Positions 23,962 through 36,600 of a DNA stretch of 64,000 bases are shown in pieces (within the stretch, counting starts at the first letter, position 1; each line of letters starts with the position of its first letter). Source of the DNA: Warburgia ugandensis (taxonomy: Eukaryota; Streptophyta; Magnoliopsida; Canellales; Canellaceae). A model generated the notes under the pieces. It made no database searches and was not told the DNA's origin. It was given only the letters and a program-made list of their open reading frames with translations. The stretch lies in contig CP141139.1 of NCBI GenBank assembly GCA_035236585.1, positions 20,166,990 to 20,230,989 of the forward strand. Direction: 5' to 3'. The translations under genes and the position numbers were made by a program.

Positions 23962-25756
23962 TTATGTTGAATGGGTTGCACATACAGAGAGATAGTAGAC
24001 CTTGATAGTATCCATGTCATCTTAAAAAATATTATGTGTGTGTAACTACAAAACGGATATGTAGGTTATCATTAATGTAAATATATGTTGTGCAATCTAA
24101 CATGGTTTTTTTGGTCTTTAACACATGAATTTTTTTAATTACATAATTGCCATCGTATTATTATTCCTAAAGTGCCCCCAATTTAAGATTTGAAAAACTT
24201 GGGTACCCTTATCCATCTCTTCACTGGATTGAAATCATCTTCTGGACCTAGTTTACAAAACCAAAACACACTCAAAGGCCAGTTATGCATGTTGCAATAC
24301 TCTCCATAATCTAACAATAAGAAATTTTTAATTTAGTTGTAACCTTTTAGGCTCAAAATCAATAATTCATTCATTAAAATTTTCTCTCTCAATATGTACA
24401 CGGGAAGGAAAAATAGTTGTAGAAATAGTGATCCAGATGGTCAATACAATAGTGAAAAAATCCAATCAAAGCTCCAAAAAATTAACCAACAAACATGTTT
24501 TGACAACTAAAGGTTGATCTAACAGATTGAATAGTACTAATAAGCAACATGGAAGGATCAAAATTTAAAACCCATCTAAAATAGGTGTTTGAATTGAGAA
24601 AGCTTGTGGTGAAAGAACAATAAATTTATGATTCATTCTACCAATTCCTCCTTACTAATTCATAATCTATTTGGAGAGCCAAGTTAACAACATTCTCAAA
24701 CCCTAAAATCCAAACATGACATAGAAAACAACCCAAAACCCACTATGTTGTTCTAACAACATCCCTCAAATTACAAATAAAGCAAAGCCAAGCCATTAAC
24801 ACACATGTGATAATCAGTTGAACACCTAACACAAAAAGCAGAGCTTTTGATTTTTTGTTTTCCTTTGAGTTATGTTGTAAGATCCTTTGGAGTTAAGAAT
24901 GTTTCATTGTCTCTTTCACCCTCGATGCCATTTTCACAATCTCACAAGTAAGGAGCCATGACCTTCCATGACCAACTTTAATGCATTGGTCTGGGTAAAT
25001 GGTTGTTTTGTTTCAAGGATGTAAGGAAATAGACAAGTGGGGCTTTAGTACACATCTATCTCATTCTAGTCCTATTACTGTATTTCCCCCTTTGCTTCTA
25101 ATATGATGAAAATTTTGATAATTATATAACATAAATAGTTTTAGTATTTTGACCCTTGGCTTGTACAAAGCCAATAGGGGAAGAAAAGGAAGAGCACATC
25201 TAGAGGTTTTTTGGGTCTTAGTAGGAAGGCACTTTGGAATGGAATACAATAGCAACTAAGTAATTGAAAAAAATTATATAATTGGTGTATTTTTTCATTC
25301 ATTAGCTATTATAATTACTAATAGGTGTATTTTTTTGAGATTTTACTATTCCTAATCTCAGTATCAAAGTAAATAATGCTAGAGCAAAGAGCATGAGAGT
25401 GAATCTTTAAACGTATGTAAAAAGTCAACCTGCATCACATTATATATATATATATATGTATATGCAAAACATGACCCTAGCTAATCATAATTTCTTTTTT
25501 TTGTGCATGCATATATACTCATCTCCTTTCTTGTTGGTACTTGGAGAGCACAACGTCGCACATGGAAAATACCTTTTTTAGGCAATAAAAACTTTAAAAA
25601 ATGAAAAAATAAGAGAAATAAAAAGTTCCACTAATTTTGCATCAATTATCACCACATTGGTTATTTTCTACAGATAACCATCCATCTCCTCATAATTGGA
25701 AAAAAATCAAATACTTATTCTCATGCACAGGTAGGGGTGGCAATTCGGGTTGGCGG

Positions 25757-25965
25757 GTCGTGTTTGTGGCGACACGAACACGACACGAATAGTGTTACGG
25801 GTCGACACGAACACGACACGCTTAATAGTCGTGTCAAAAACCTATGACTCGTACACGACCCGGTTCTTAAAAAAATGACACGACACGACCTGTGTAACAC
25901 GATTAATTAATTGAGTCGTGTTGGATACACGACACGAAATGACACTACACGACCCGACATATTAA
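25757..25965. repeat. left subterminal ACACGACACG-rich region
   Basis: Repeated CGACACGAACACGACACG and GTCGTGT words in both orientations, continuing from the left terminus. The counterpart is at 38,915-39,090. Confidence 0.85.
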
Positions 25966-26080
25966 AAAAACTGCCCTCTCAAGTCAAGTCCCAACTCCCA
26001 AGTGAATAGAAGTTATAGAACGGCTGCCAAGGCCCGAACAGGCCAAATCCCAAAACAACCACAATAAAATAAACTAACAT

Positions 26081-26326
26081 ATAGGACGGTTATTTTACAA
26101 CCGTTCTATAAAACCCTAACATATAGGACGGTTGTAACATAACCGTCCTATATATCATTGGTTTTATACGATGACTGTGAAATAACTGTCCTATATATAT
26201 ATTACAGATTTTATAGAACGGTTGTGAAATAACCGTCCTATATGTTAGGGTTTTATAGAACGGTTGTGAAATAACCGTCCTATATGTTAGGTTTTATAGA
26301 ACGGTTGTGAAATAACCGTCCTATAG
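26081..26326. repeat. palindrome array 1 (6 units)
   Basis: Six units of 29 nt at spacings of about 42 bp. Each has an 11-bp arm ATAGGACGGTT or ATAGAACGGTT, a 7-nt centre (often GTGAAAT or similar) and the arm AACCGTCCTAT. One unit is degenerate. The array sits between the left terminus and the 3' end of the hAT gene. Confidence 0.9.
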
Positions 26327-26924
26327 TTTACTTTTTATAATTTTATTCCACTCCACCGTTATGGTGATCTTCTCGATTACCGAATCGTATCTTGAATCTT
26401 TGATCACCTGAAGCAATGACAATGAGGTTCGGGAGCGTAAAATCAGAATTGAATAGCATGGGTCTTTCAGTTATGAAGAACTAGACTTTCAACTCAAGTT
26501 ACCAAGTACCAACCCCCACATAAATTGTTAGGAGGGAATTCATTTCTCCAACTCCTTTCATGCTCATTGTCCTTTGGTCATTGCTATATCCATTGAATTA
26601 CCGGTGGTGATCCACCACACCACCACGACAAGTACATAGACAACCAAATTACCAATAATGTTCCTGTAATATTTTGTTATTTTATTTAGAAGCAACACAG
26701 TTCTTTATAGTTTAGTATTACACCACTCAGTCACTCACAGTCTCACTTCACAAGTTCACAATTCACATGATATGTCGAAAAAAAGAGACTGAAATGAATC
26801 AAATAACCACAATAGTAGTAAATAAATATGGATTAAGTAGCACATGATGGAAATATACTTCCATCAATGTATTATGTATCAAACACAACAAATTAAAATA
26901 AGTCATGAAAATTATACAAATTAA

Positions 26925-29330
26925 TCAAAATGAATTGATCCGAGTCTTCATTGGTTGAAGTGATCCTGCAGTGCTACTTATGCTTATAATGTCCTCAGTA
27001 AGCTCATCCACGGCAACTGTAATGGTAGAGTCTACAATCATATAGAATAAACAAGCATTAGTTATTACTAAGCTCATATAAAATATAATGTAAATATAGA
27101 ATTATAAACTATTACCTTTCAATCCATATAGCCAATCTCTCACACAAATCAATGCTTGCACGGTTTCTGGCTTTAAAGTAGATCTATATTGGTCAAGAAC
27201 CCGACCACCAACACTAAAAGCAGACTCCGATGCAATTGTAGATATAGGAATGCTCAAGACATCACGAGCCATGGCGACAAGTTCGGGATACCTAAAATCA
27301 ACATTTGAATCAAATATAAATGTAAATAAGATTATGAGAAAATAGTGTTTACATGAGATTATTAGTCAAACAACCTGTATTGATTGCCTTTCCAGAATGC
27401 AAGAATGTCTAGCTTTGACTCTTGCAATCTTGGTTCATCTAAATAAAGCTCCAATTGTGATTTTTGCATAGCCAAAGTACCTCCTTCGCCTTCAAATGAA
27501 TCAAATTCCTAATGCAAATGCAATTATATTATTCAACGTACGATAAGACAATTCATACTTCATAGCAAATTTTAATATGCTAAGTAGTAAGCGACATATA
27601 ATGAAAGATACAATTATAAATAAAATCACCTTCATGACATCTAAAACCTCTTGACTATATGACAGGTTATGTCTATCATCGGCACACTGCACCTCTAGCC
27701 ACTTGTGTAGATGAGGAGGAAGGAATAGGATAAATCTTAACCTTATATTCATTGAAGAGAGAGAATAACTTTTCCCTAACTTGAGCAAACTCCAAGCAGC
27801 CACTGCCAAACAATTTCTTGTACGAGAATTCCACAAAGGAGAGCTTATACCGAGGATCCAACACACATGCAATTGCCAAAATGGTGCTGAATTCGGTCCA
27901 GTACTTTGAAAACTTGGCAAACATTTGGGTGGACATACGCTTCATATAGTCATCATCACTTCTCATGTATTGTGTTAAACTCAAATAAATTACAAATGCT
28001 TTGCACGAAAGTAGAGATTTGCGGTGGAATATTTGGATCCGGAGAACATGCGGTGGCATCATAAAAAGCGCCAAAAACTTCGAAATTTTTGTAGCCTTTT
28101 CCCATTCAATGAAAGAAGGACAATGCTTATAATTTGAGTCACTTAGTTCTAAGTGACAAAATGCACGTTGGTAACAAAGAGCACTTTCAAGCATCAAATA
28201 CGTTGAATTCCATCTTGTAGGACAATCTTGTCTTAAGCCCTTTTTGTCTCAATTGACATGTGATTCACACACTCTAAAAATTTATGTTTTCTACTTTGTG
28301 ATGCTTTGACATACTTGATACTCTCTCTAATTTTTTGAATAGCATCATCAATTTCTTTCAAACCATCTTGCACAATCAAATTCAAAACATGACAACAACA
28401 ACGTAGATGAAGGAACTCTCCACCACAAACAAGAGTGTTCCAGATGTTTAATTGATGCCTTAACACTCAACGGAAGAATCATTAGAAGAAGCATTGTCTA
28501 AAGTGATTGAAAAAATCTTTTTCTCAATCCCCCATTCTACCAATAATGAGTATAACTTTTCTCGCTAATGATATTCCATTATGTGGAGGTGGTAGGAAAC
28601 AAAAATTTAATATCCTCTTTTGTAAGACCCACCGACTATCTAGAAAATGTCTTTGTGAGACTTATATAACCATCGCAATACAAGAAGTCCACAAATCCGA
28701 TGTCAAACTTATCCTGCTAGGTGCCAATTCTAACATCTCTTTTATCTTTCCTTTTTCTCTTTTATACATTCTCGTAACATCTGCTTTTCGTATTTCTACT
28801 AATCAAGTGCAAATCTGCACGCAAATATTTCAAGAGAGTTCTAATTCCATCATACTCAACAAATTGGAAAGGCAAATCATGCATAACAAGCATTTGCTAC
28901 TAACTCACGATAAACTTCAGGATCAAACTTATTATCCGAAGTCGCACTTAGTGACACTGACATACTCCCCTGACTTTGAGATAAAAGCAACTAGCCTATA
29001 TCACGAGAAGAGCTCCGTTGACAAGTCTTTATATGACGATTTAAGTTACCAGTACCAAATTTGCTATCGCAAATGTATATTGCGAGCACTTCTTGCATTT
29101 ACACCTTTGCCTTCCATCTTCGATAGAGGAAGGTGTTCAAAAAATTCCAAAGCGGAGACATTAGTTTCCTATGCTTTTTACCTCTATTGGATTTTGAAAC
29201 TAACTCCACATTCTCCAAATCAACAAACTCATCATCATCGTTGTTGTGGTGTAGCATATTCAAGTTATCAGAAACATCAGTGCTCCCAACTTCAACTTGT
29301 GCCTATATTGCAAAATGCAAATGACAAAAA
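26925..29330 (-). pseudogene. hAT transposase with BED finger, decayed in the N-terminal half
   Basis: The hAT transposase family cuts and pastes the element through an RNase-H-like catalytic core. On the minus strand the N-terminal exon (about 29,320-28,900) shows an acidic leader and a BED-finger-like block (SPLWNFLNTF, GTGNLNRHIKTC). The middle reads HLRCCCHVLNLIVQDGLKEI, and then the typical plant segment AIACVLDPRYKLSFVEF. The C-terminal dimerisation exon at about 27,290-27,122 reads YPELVAMARDVLSIPISTIA and SESAFSVGGRVLDQYRSTL. The gene ends in MKTRINSF and a stop at 26,925. The N-terminal half has several stops and frame changes; the dimerisation domain looks intact. Introns are visible. 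Array 2 lies just upstream. Confidence 0.85.
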
Positions 29331-29759
29331 AAAAATTAGTTCACACTGACAGTAAACTAAACACTTCAGAGTTCACCAACAATTACTAATAAGTAATAAG
29401 TAATAAGGGAAGGGAGTGAGTGAGTGAGACACTGAGACTTGAGAGTTGAGACTCGAGAGTGAGGAAATTGAGAGGAATGAAAAGAGTCAGACTCATAATT
29501 TCATAGAGAAATAACAAAAAACAAACACATGACATACCTGTGGTGCTATAGTAGGGGTGCTTCTTGCTCATCGTGTTAGAACTTAGAAGGGTTGATGTTT
29601 GAACTTGAAGAAGATATCTGGATTACGGTCCTCTGGAGTCTGGAAAGGGAAATGCAAACGGATGTAAAATTGTAAATTATAAAAGCAAAACAAACCTGCA
29701 AGCCTTCAACTTCAACCTTGGGTTGGTAACGTTGGTTATGTTACTTATGTATTACAGTA

Positions 29760-29990
29760 TTAACGGTCCTATATATATATTTATAAAATATAGTACGGTT
29801 ATGTATTAACCGTCCTATATTTTAAAAATATAGAACGGTTACTTACTAACCGTCTTATTTTTTGTAAGCTTTGACATATAGGACGGTTACGGACTAACCG
29901 TCCTATTTTACATAATAATATAGGACGGTTACGGACTAACCGTCCTATTTTACATAATAATATAGGACGGTTAATTACTAACCGTCCTAT
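29760..29990. repeat. palindrome array 2 (5 units and a half unit)
   Basis: Units of 29 nt with arms ATAGGACGGTT and AACCGTCCTAT and centres such as ACGGACT. A half unit starts the array. It lies upstream of the leftward hAT gene, where its promoter should be. Confidence 0.9.
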
Positions 29991-31802
29991 TTTACACATG
30001 GTTTATTCCTTCATTACCAATCTGTGAGTGTGACTGTGAGTCTGTGAGACTGTGACTGTGAAGTCTGTGATGTGGCAGATTTTCGCTTTTCAAGTGACCA
30101 GTCTGCCTGACAAAGACTGATAGCCTTCTTTCCTCCAATTCCAAACTGGCAAGTGGCAAGTGGAGTTAATGAAAGTTGAAACTTACACTTCAATCATTTG
30201 TCAAATATTTTGATGCCCCTAGTTATTGTCCTTAATGTTACTTAACTAAGTTAACTTACTTGTTAGATAACTTAGATAGTTAGATGTCATGAATCATGAT
30301 AGATGATCCTAGGTGGGGGCGGGGGGGCCCCCTTGTAGACTTGTAGTGGCGGGAAAACAAAATGAAAGTTGAAAACTGAAAAGAACATAAAGGTTTAACT
30401 TTAACTAATTAATAATTATCTAGGTATACTAACTACTAAGTCAATCTAGAGTCTAATCTAACTGTCTAAGGCAATTGTTTTGTCTTTTTGTATAATTGTA
30501 TTGTATCATGTAAGTTAAGTAAGCCCAAATCCAATTATCCAACTATAAGTTATAAATAACTGTATAACCAATTTCTTATCAACCATTTTCAGTTTAGCTA
30601 CACATTGTCACATGTGAATTGTTACAACTTACAAGTTACACTTAGTAGATAAGTTAACCAAGTTTTGTAAGTTGTACAAGTAAAAGTGAAGTGAGAGAGA
30701 GACTAACTAACTGCCATATATTGTTGTATAAAATTATAAATGCTAATGAATAATGATTTTCTTATGTTAATTTCACATGTCTCACCAACCAATTGATCTA
30801 ATATATCTCTTTTCAATCAAATTCATGAATATCATGTATCCAACTCATATAACTCAATATTTGTTTCTCATTTCTAACTCCCAATTGATGATAATAGATT
30901 AGGAATAACTCATTCATGATTCATCAATGATCCTTTGATCCATCATTCATGTAGATATTGTAGAGTAAAATTTAGTAACTCCTTTAGTAATATCATTCAA
31001 CATTTGTGTTAATTCAACACACAACTCCTATTCTCTGTTCACATTCTCACCTCACCTAATGAGTTAATTACAATGTTACATAACTAAATAACTAATAACT
31101 ATTCCCTTGGGACCCTTCCTAGTTCCTATACTATACTCATTATCCTCTAATGAGATAATTACACAACTCTTTCTATACTCATTCTCAAGCTTCTGAGTTA
31201 ATTACATAACTGTTTCTATTCTAGTTCGATTCGGTCATTCTTACCTAATGAGTTAATTACATGATTCTTTCTCTTTCTTTACTTATTATCATTTATCAAT
31301 GTTATCATCAACATTCAACAACTTTTGAATTGAGTATGAGTTACTTACATAACTTTGCTTTTTTAAGATGATCCTCAAGTGAGATCATTAGACATCAGAT
31401 GAGTTAAATACATTATATACATAATTAACACCAACTTTACTCATCCTCCCCTGACCTCAACCTCAACAACTATGTTGAATTGAATATGATAGTATGAGTT
31501 ACTTACATAAGTAACATAACTTTGCTTTTAAGCTGATAGATACTCAAGTAAGTCAACTCAACTGAGAAGTCTGAGCCTGAGATAGTGAGATGAACATAAT
31601 ACATATATGATATATGCCTATATGCTATTGCTCTATCTTTTTAAGCTCATCCAGTCATCCTTAACTTAAGGAAATTAAGATGAGTTAATTACATAACTCT
31701 TTCGCCACTCTATACTTAATGACTAGTTTTATTTAAGGACATCATCAACTAAGATTAATTAAATACATAACTCTTATAGCTTATACAACTCCTATATTTC
31801 AA
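29991..31802. other. central spacer between the two divergent genes
   Basis: AT-rich and without ORFs. From about 31,050 to 31,770 a word close to GAGTTAATTACATAACT recurs at irregular spacings of 40-100 bp. A C/G-run lies near 30,317-30,331. CTTGTAGTG at 30,334-30,342 resembles an inverted CACTA-type end (CACTACAAG) but has no partner that I could find. Confidence 0.5.
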
Positions 31803-32297
31803 TATATAGATGGTTATAAACAAACCATCCTATATTTAAATATATTATAGGACAGTTATTTTAAAACCGTCCTATATTTAAATATATTATAGAACGGTTA
31901 TTTTGAAACCGTCCTATATTTAATATATTATAGAATGGTTATTTGAAAACCGTCCTATATTTGATTATGTTATAGAACGGTTATTTGAAAACCGTCCTAT
32001 ATTTAAGTATATTATAGAACGGTTATTTGAAAACCGTCCTATATTTAAGTATATTATAGAACGGTTATTTGAAAACCGTCCTATATTTAAGTATATTATA
32101 GAACGGTTATTTGAAAACCGTCCTATATTTAAGTATATTATAGAACGATTATTTGAAAACCGTCCTATATTTAATTATAATTATAGAACGGTTATTGAAA
32201 AACCGTCTTATATTTAAGTATATTATAGAACGGTTATTGAATAACCGTCCTATATTAGTATATTATATAGAACGGTTATTTTAAAACCGTCCTATAT
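31803..32297. repeat. palindrome array 3 (12 units)
   Basis: Twelve 29-nt units at spacings of about 41-46 bp, joined by TATTTAAGTATATT-type linkers. Nearly all read ATAGAACGGTT, a 7-nt centre (ATTTGAA in most) and AACCGTCCTAT, so the left arm keeps one mismatch to the right arm. The array ends just before the probable transcription start of the rightward Ptta/Ulp1 gene. Confidence 0.93.
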
Positions 32298-33649
32298 GGT
32301 TCTATACATATAATATATCGTTTTCACTTTTCACTTTTCACCTTGGTCATTCTCAGCCCTAATTTCAATCTTCCAAGTTCCAACCCAACGATCCAATCCA
32401 ACCTATACTGAGAAGTGAGAAGGTGAAAACGACCATTCCTCTTCGATCTTTCACAGATCTAAGCAAAGAAAGGTATGTATTTATGATTTTTTGCATCTTT
32501 AATGTAATTTCGTATACAGTTCTGTTATACATGAAGTAAAAAGTAATAAAAGAACACAATCTGATAAAAAAAAAACCTCTATCTGGTTTCTCTGATCCTT
32601 GCCTTGAACTTGTTCTGTCATTTCGTTGTCAAACACCTATTTCTCAGATTTTGATTTATGTTGTCTTTCATTTGAGTCTGGAAACGGGGTTTGTTGGGAA
32701 AAAGATGGATGAGCAAAAAAAACCCGGACCTGGAAGCCTGGAAGTGGAATGGGATTATGGGAGATATCAGATATGTATGTTCCTCTGACGGAAAAACCAA
32801 ACATATAAATTATAAAGGTTCTGAGTCTTCTGACTTTGCCCATAGTGCATTAGTCTTTGAATCGGTGAATCCCGATAGATAGGTTCTCGAGAACCGCATC
32901 TCTTGAAATAGTCTCCACTCTCCACCGAAATGTAGAGCGGTGAGCAAGAGAAGAAGCAGACGGATGTCGAAGATTGAGGGAGAGAGACATTAAACTAGTT
33001 CTTTCTTTTACAAAATGGAAAAAAACATTACCTTTATCTAATTTATCACAAACTAGCTACACTTATATCCCAATTTCTTCTTGCCTTAAGGGAGCCCTAG
33101 AAAAAGAACCAAATCAAGAAAAATCTCTCAAAAACTAAATTAACATATCTCATATCTGCATCAAACAATGTCAGATTTTCAACATTTTTGATGTGTTGGA
33201 CCTGTTGAAACAAGAGGAATGATTAAGTGATAGTTGACCAAAATAAAAAATAAAGGATGAAGGAACATAACAGATTTTTTAAATTATTATTAGACTGGAA
33301 TGAATGTTTTGAGATAGGAAACTTAATGAAATGGCCAAATCAAGCTACAAATAATGAATGTTATACAAAAACAAAATATCACATTTTTTTTCCCACTCTG
33401 CATACTGGAATGGCATACTTCTAGGGCTATGACACTATGCCAACATCACAAAAAATGGGAACATGCATAATTGCTTGTTTGAAGAGATAGAGGGAGCAAC
33501 AATCGACCTTGTAGGAGGCTTCCAGTATAGTCTCCACTGTCAAATGAAAAATTTGTGATGGTTTTCAAGGGTGCTACTGCTTATTATCCCTGTATAATTG
33601 TATTCCTCTTTTCTTGTCTAACTGTAGTCATTTTTATTTTGAAGCAAAC
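32298..33649 (+). promoter_or_regulatory. probable promoter, leader exon and leader intron of Ptta/Ulp1 gene
   Basis: A TATA-like stretch near 32,308-32,320 directly follows array 3. A leader with CT-rich patches runs to a donor-like AAAG|GTATGT near 32,472. The rest to 33,649 looks intronic. The coding start at 33,650 follows an acceptor-like CTGTAG at about 33,626. This is inference from signals only. Confidence 0.4.
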
Positions 33650-36600
33650 ATGGAGCAAGTAGAAGAGGTAGGAGAGGTACAAGTAGAACAATTACAACAC
33701 ACAGAAGCAGAACAATCAAGGCTATCAAGCACATGTCCATCAGTAACACCACCGGTGGTCAGTGTCAAGAGAAAGGTCAGGGGGAGGGGCCCAACGCAAA
33801 TGGAACATATAAATAAGAGAACCTCAGTTGGTATAAAAGAAACAGTACAATTCAACACTAAAGGCCAACCGATTGGTGGTGTTGCACATGCCTATGCTAG
33901 CTTCATATGTTGCACTGTTAGAAGACTTGTGCCGATGCTCGATGGTGATTGGAGACATGTATCTCCACAAGTCAAAGATTCAGTATGGGAAATGGTCAAG
34001 GTATGTAAATTCTTCCTACATATAACATAATATGTCCTTTATATTTATATGTTTTGTTTTTGTTTGCATATGAATCACGATAAGATACACAAAGTTGCTG
34101 CAATACTCACTAGTTAGTCACTTTAACATGCTTCTTCTTTTGTTTTGTAGTCTGCCTTTGACGTATCTGATGAGTGCAAGAAGCAAGCCTTGCTAGGAGC
34201 TGGTGAAGCTTGGAGGAAATGGAAGAGTGAGCTTGCAAGGAAGTACATACTTCCAAATTCTCATGATCCTTCTACGCTTCACATGGTCCCTCAGTTGTAT
34301 TCTGCTTCATTAACCAGGAAGCATGGAATCAATTTGTACAGTATAGGCTATCTCCTGATTTTGAGGTAATCACAACTTGAACTAGCCAATCTAAATTTTG
34401 AGTCTTGTAATTATTATAATTTATTGTATTTTGAATCTTTGATCACATTACTTTGATGTCCGTGCAAAGCGTATAAAAGGACAAAAGGCTCGTGCACAAA
34501 ACCACACGCCGCACCACCTTTCAAAGGTTGGCTATGCACGATTAGAGGCAGATGTAGTAAGTATATCATGTCACATTCCATTTTTCTAATCATATTAGAT
34601 TATTATTTTTATTAACTATGACTTAGTGTCTCTTATAATCTTATTACGACAAAAGAAAGAAGGTGGGACAACGGATCCCATCGGCCGTGCTATTCTATGG
34701 AAAATGGCACATTCGAAAGGGCGTAACTCCCGAGACCTTTGCCAACGAGACAAGCTGCAACAATTGCTTCAAGAATTGTAAGTGGTTTAAGACTTTAAGT
34801 TTTATACTTTTACTTTATTTGCATACTTGCCTAGTTAAATACTTTTATACTTTTTTACCCTTGCATAGTATATTAATTAAATATTACATATATAATAGTG
34901 ATTTTATCATGTTATGATCTTTATGTGTGCGGGAAGAGTTGACCCAAGAACAAGAAGAAAGTGCAACTATAGGGACTCTTAGCGGCCTTGCAAAGGGGAC
35001 ATCCTGTATAGGGCAATGGGCAACAAGAATGAGCACCCTGGCCGGGTAAGGGGCCAAGGTCGAGTGTTGTTCCTTCCAAATTTTTCCCCAAACAAAAGGC
35101 TCCTACGCTACAAGAATTGGAAGAATGGAAGAAGCAAACGGTTGTGGAGATATATAGCATGGTCAAAGATCAACTATTGAAGGAACTCCAAGGTGGCCGA
35201 AGAACCTCATGTGAGGATGTTGGCGGCCCTCAAGTGAAGCTCAACCTCAAGTTCAACCAAAGCAAGAAATAATAATAGCCGCACTCCTACTCCTACTCCT
35301 CTATCGGATGAAGAGGTGGCGTAACAAGTACTCCCAATCGGTGAGGTATGTATATTCACTTGTTTAGTTTTACAATGTTACTTATTTACTTTTGTTTTTA
35401 GTTTACACTTTACATTACATCACTAATTATTATATATATGTCATTTCTCAAATGCGGGTGGGTCGGTGCATGTTGCGGCTACATACATTTGAGAACTATG
35501 TGGTCATGGCAACAACGTACGAGGTTCGGCCCATGACTTCCGCCACCTTGCATGGTAAGTTGATGCCTCCACACACTAAGCGTGTGTGCATCACTACCGC
35601 CATTCATCCGGATGCTCCCCTTCCATTTCCGGTCGAAGGGGATGATGTTGAAAGCTGTTGGGGATGCAATTGGATATCATGTGTGTTGGCCTGAGAAACA
35701 CATAATACCAATGATATCCAATTCCAAGGTACATATATACTAACTGTAGTCATGGCTTCATTTTCTCCTACCTTTTTTAAGTCCTCCTAAACTGTTCATT
35801 GATTAATATTGTCTGCAACATGTCGGACAGTCGGATCACGAGCAAAGACAAGGGGCAATTGAAGCAAACCTTGCCGGCCAAGCAAATTACGGCATAGTGG
35901 CAAGTGTAGCCACATCCCACCTTCTCGGGTAGTACTAGTTCTATGTTTTTCCATAGTCACTACTCACAAGTCATAAGTCAGTAGTACTAGTTCTTTAGTT
36001 CAAAACACTTGTAAGGTGCTCACTAGTCACTACTCACAAGTCACAAGTCAGTAGTCACAATGTTATTATTGTTATATTATAAAATATTCTAATTTTACCT
36101 CACTGGGTTTCTTCTTTTATATCTGCTAGTATATCAGTATATGCTGTATATATTCATTACTAATTTCTAAAATGTTACATGATTACATTTACAGTGTAGG
36201 TATCGGTGGAGGTTCCACCTAACACACCTCCATTCCTAAGGGTACTGTACAGATTGGCCAATGAAGGCAACACAAATACAATGAACCCTGTAAGGATAGA
36301 GGCAGGTGTGCTTTCAAACGATGTGGTTGAGGTTCCACTCTTCAAGGAAGACCTCATAGCCATATGTAATATGGATCAATTGGAGTACATGCACATCATA
36401 GTCTATATATAGGGTACGTCGTGTAAGCGCTCTATTAGAGTTAAGACTTACCAATCAATGTAACATTACTTAATACTTGCTTTTAATAAAACTTAATAAT
36501 TATTTGACATTAACCCAAATTTCAAATGCAGGTATTTGCATGATAGCTTGCATAGACTAGAGGTCAAGGACATTTACAAGTTCCTTGACCCTTCTCTTGT

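Larger units (their letters stand above)
22033..25723. other. intergenic DNA with microsatellites
   Basis: No gene recognised. It holds a (TG)n run near 23,668-23,681, a long (GA)n run at 23,709-23,773, a worn SINE and a (TA)n run near 25,441-25,457. The stretch 22,143-22,400 is related to 53,090-53,310. Confidence 0.45.

Noticed and set aside
28507-29349. 280-codon open frame on the plus strand
   Set aside because: It lies antisense to the hAT transposase relic, whose minus-strand reading gives recognisable BED-finger and hAT blocks. The plus-strand product matches nothing that I know.
32691-32882. 63-codon frame inside the composite element
   Set aside because: It falls in the probable leader intron of the Ptta/Ulp1 gene and has no family resemblance.
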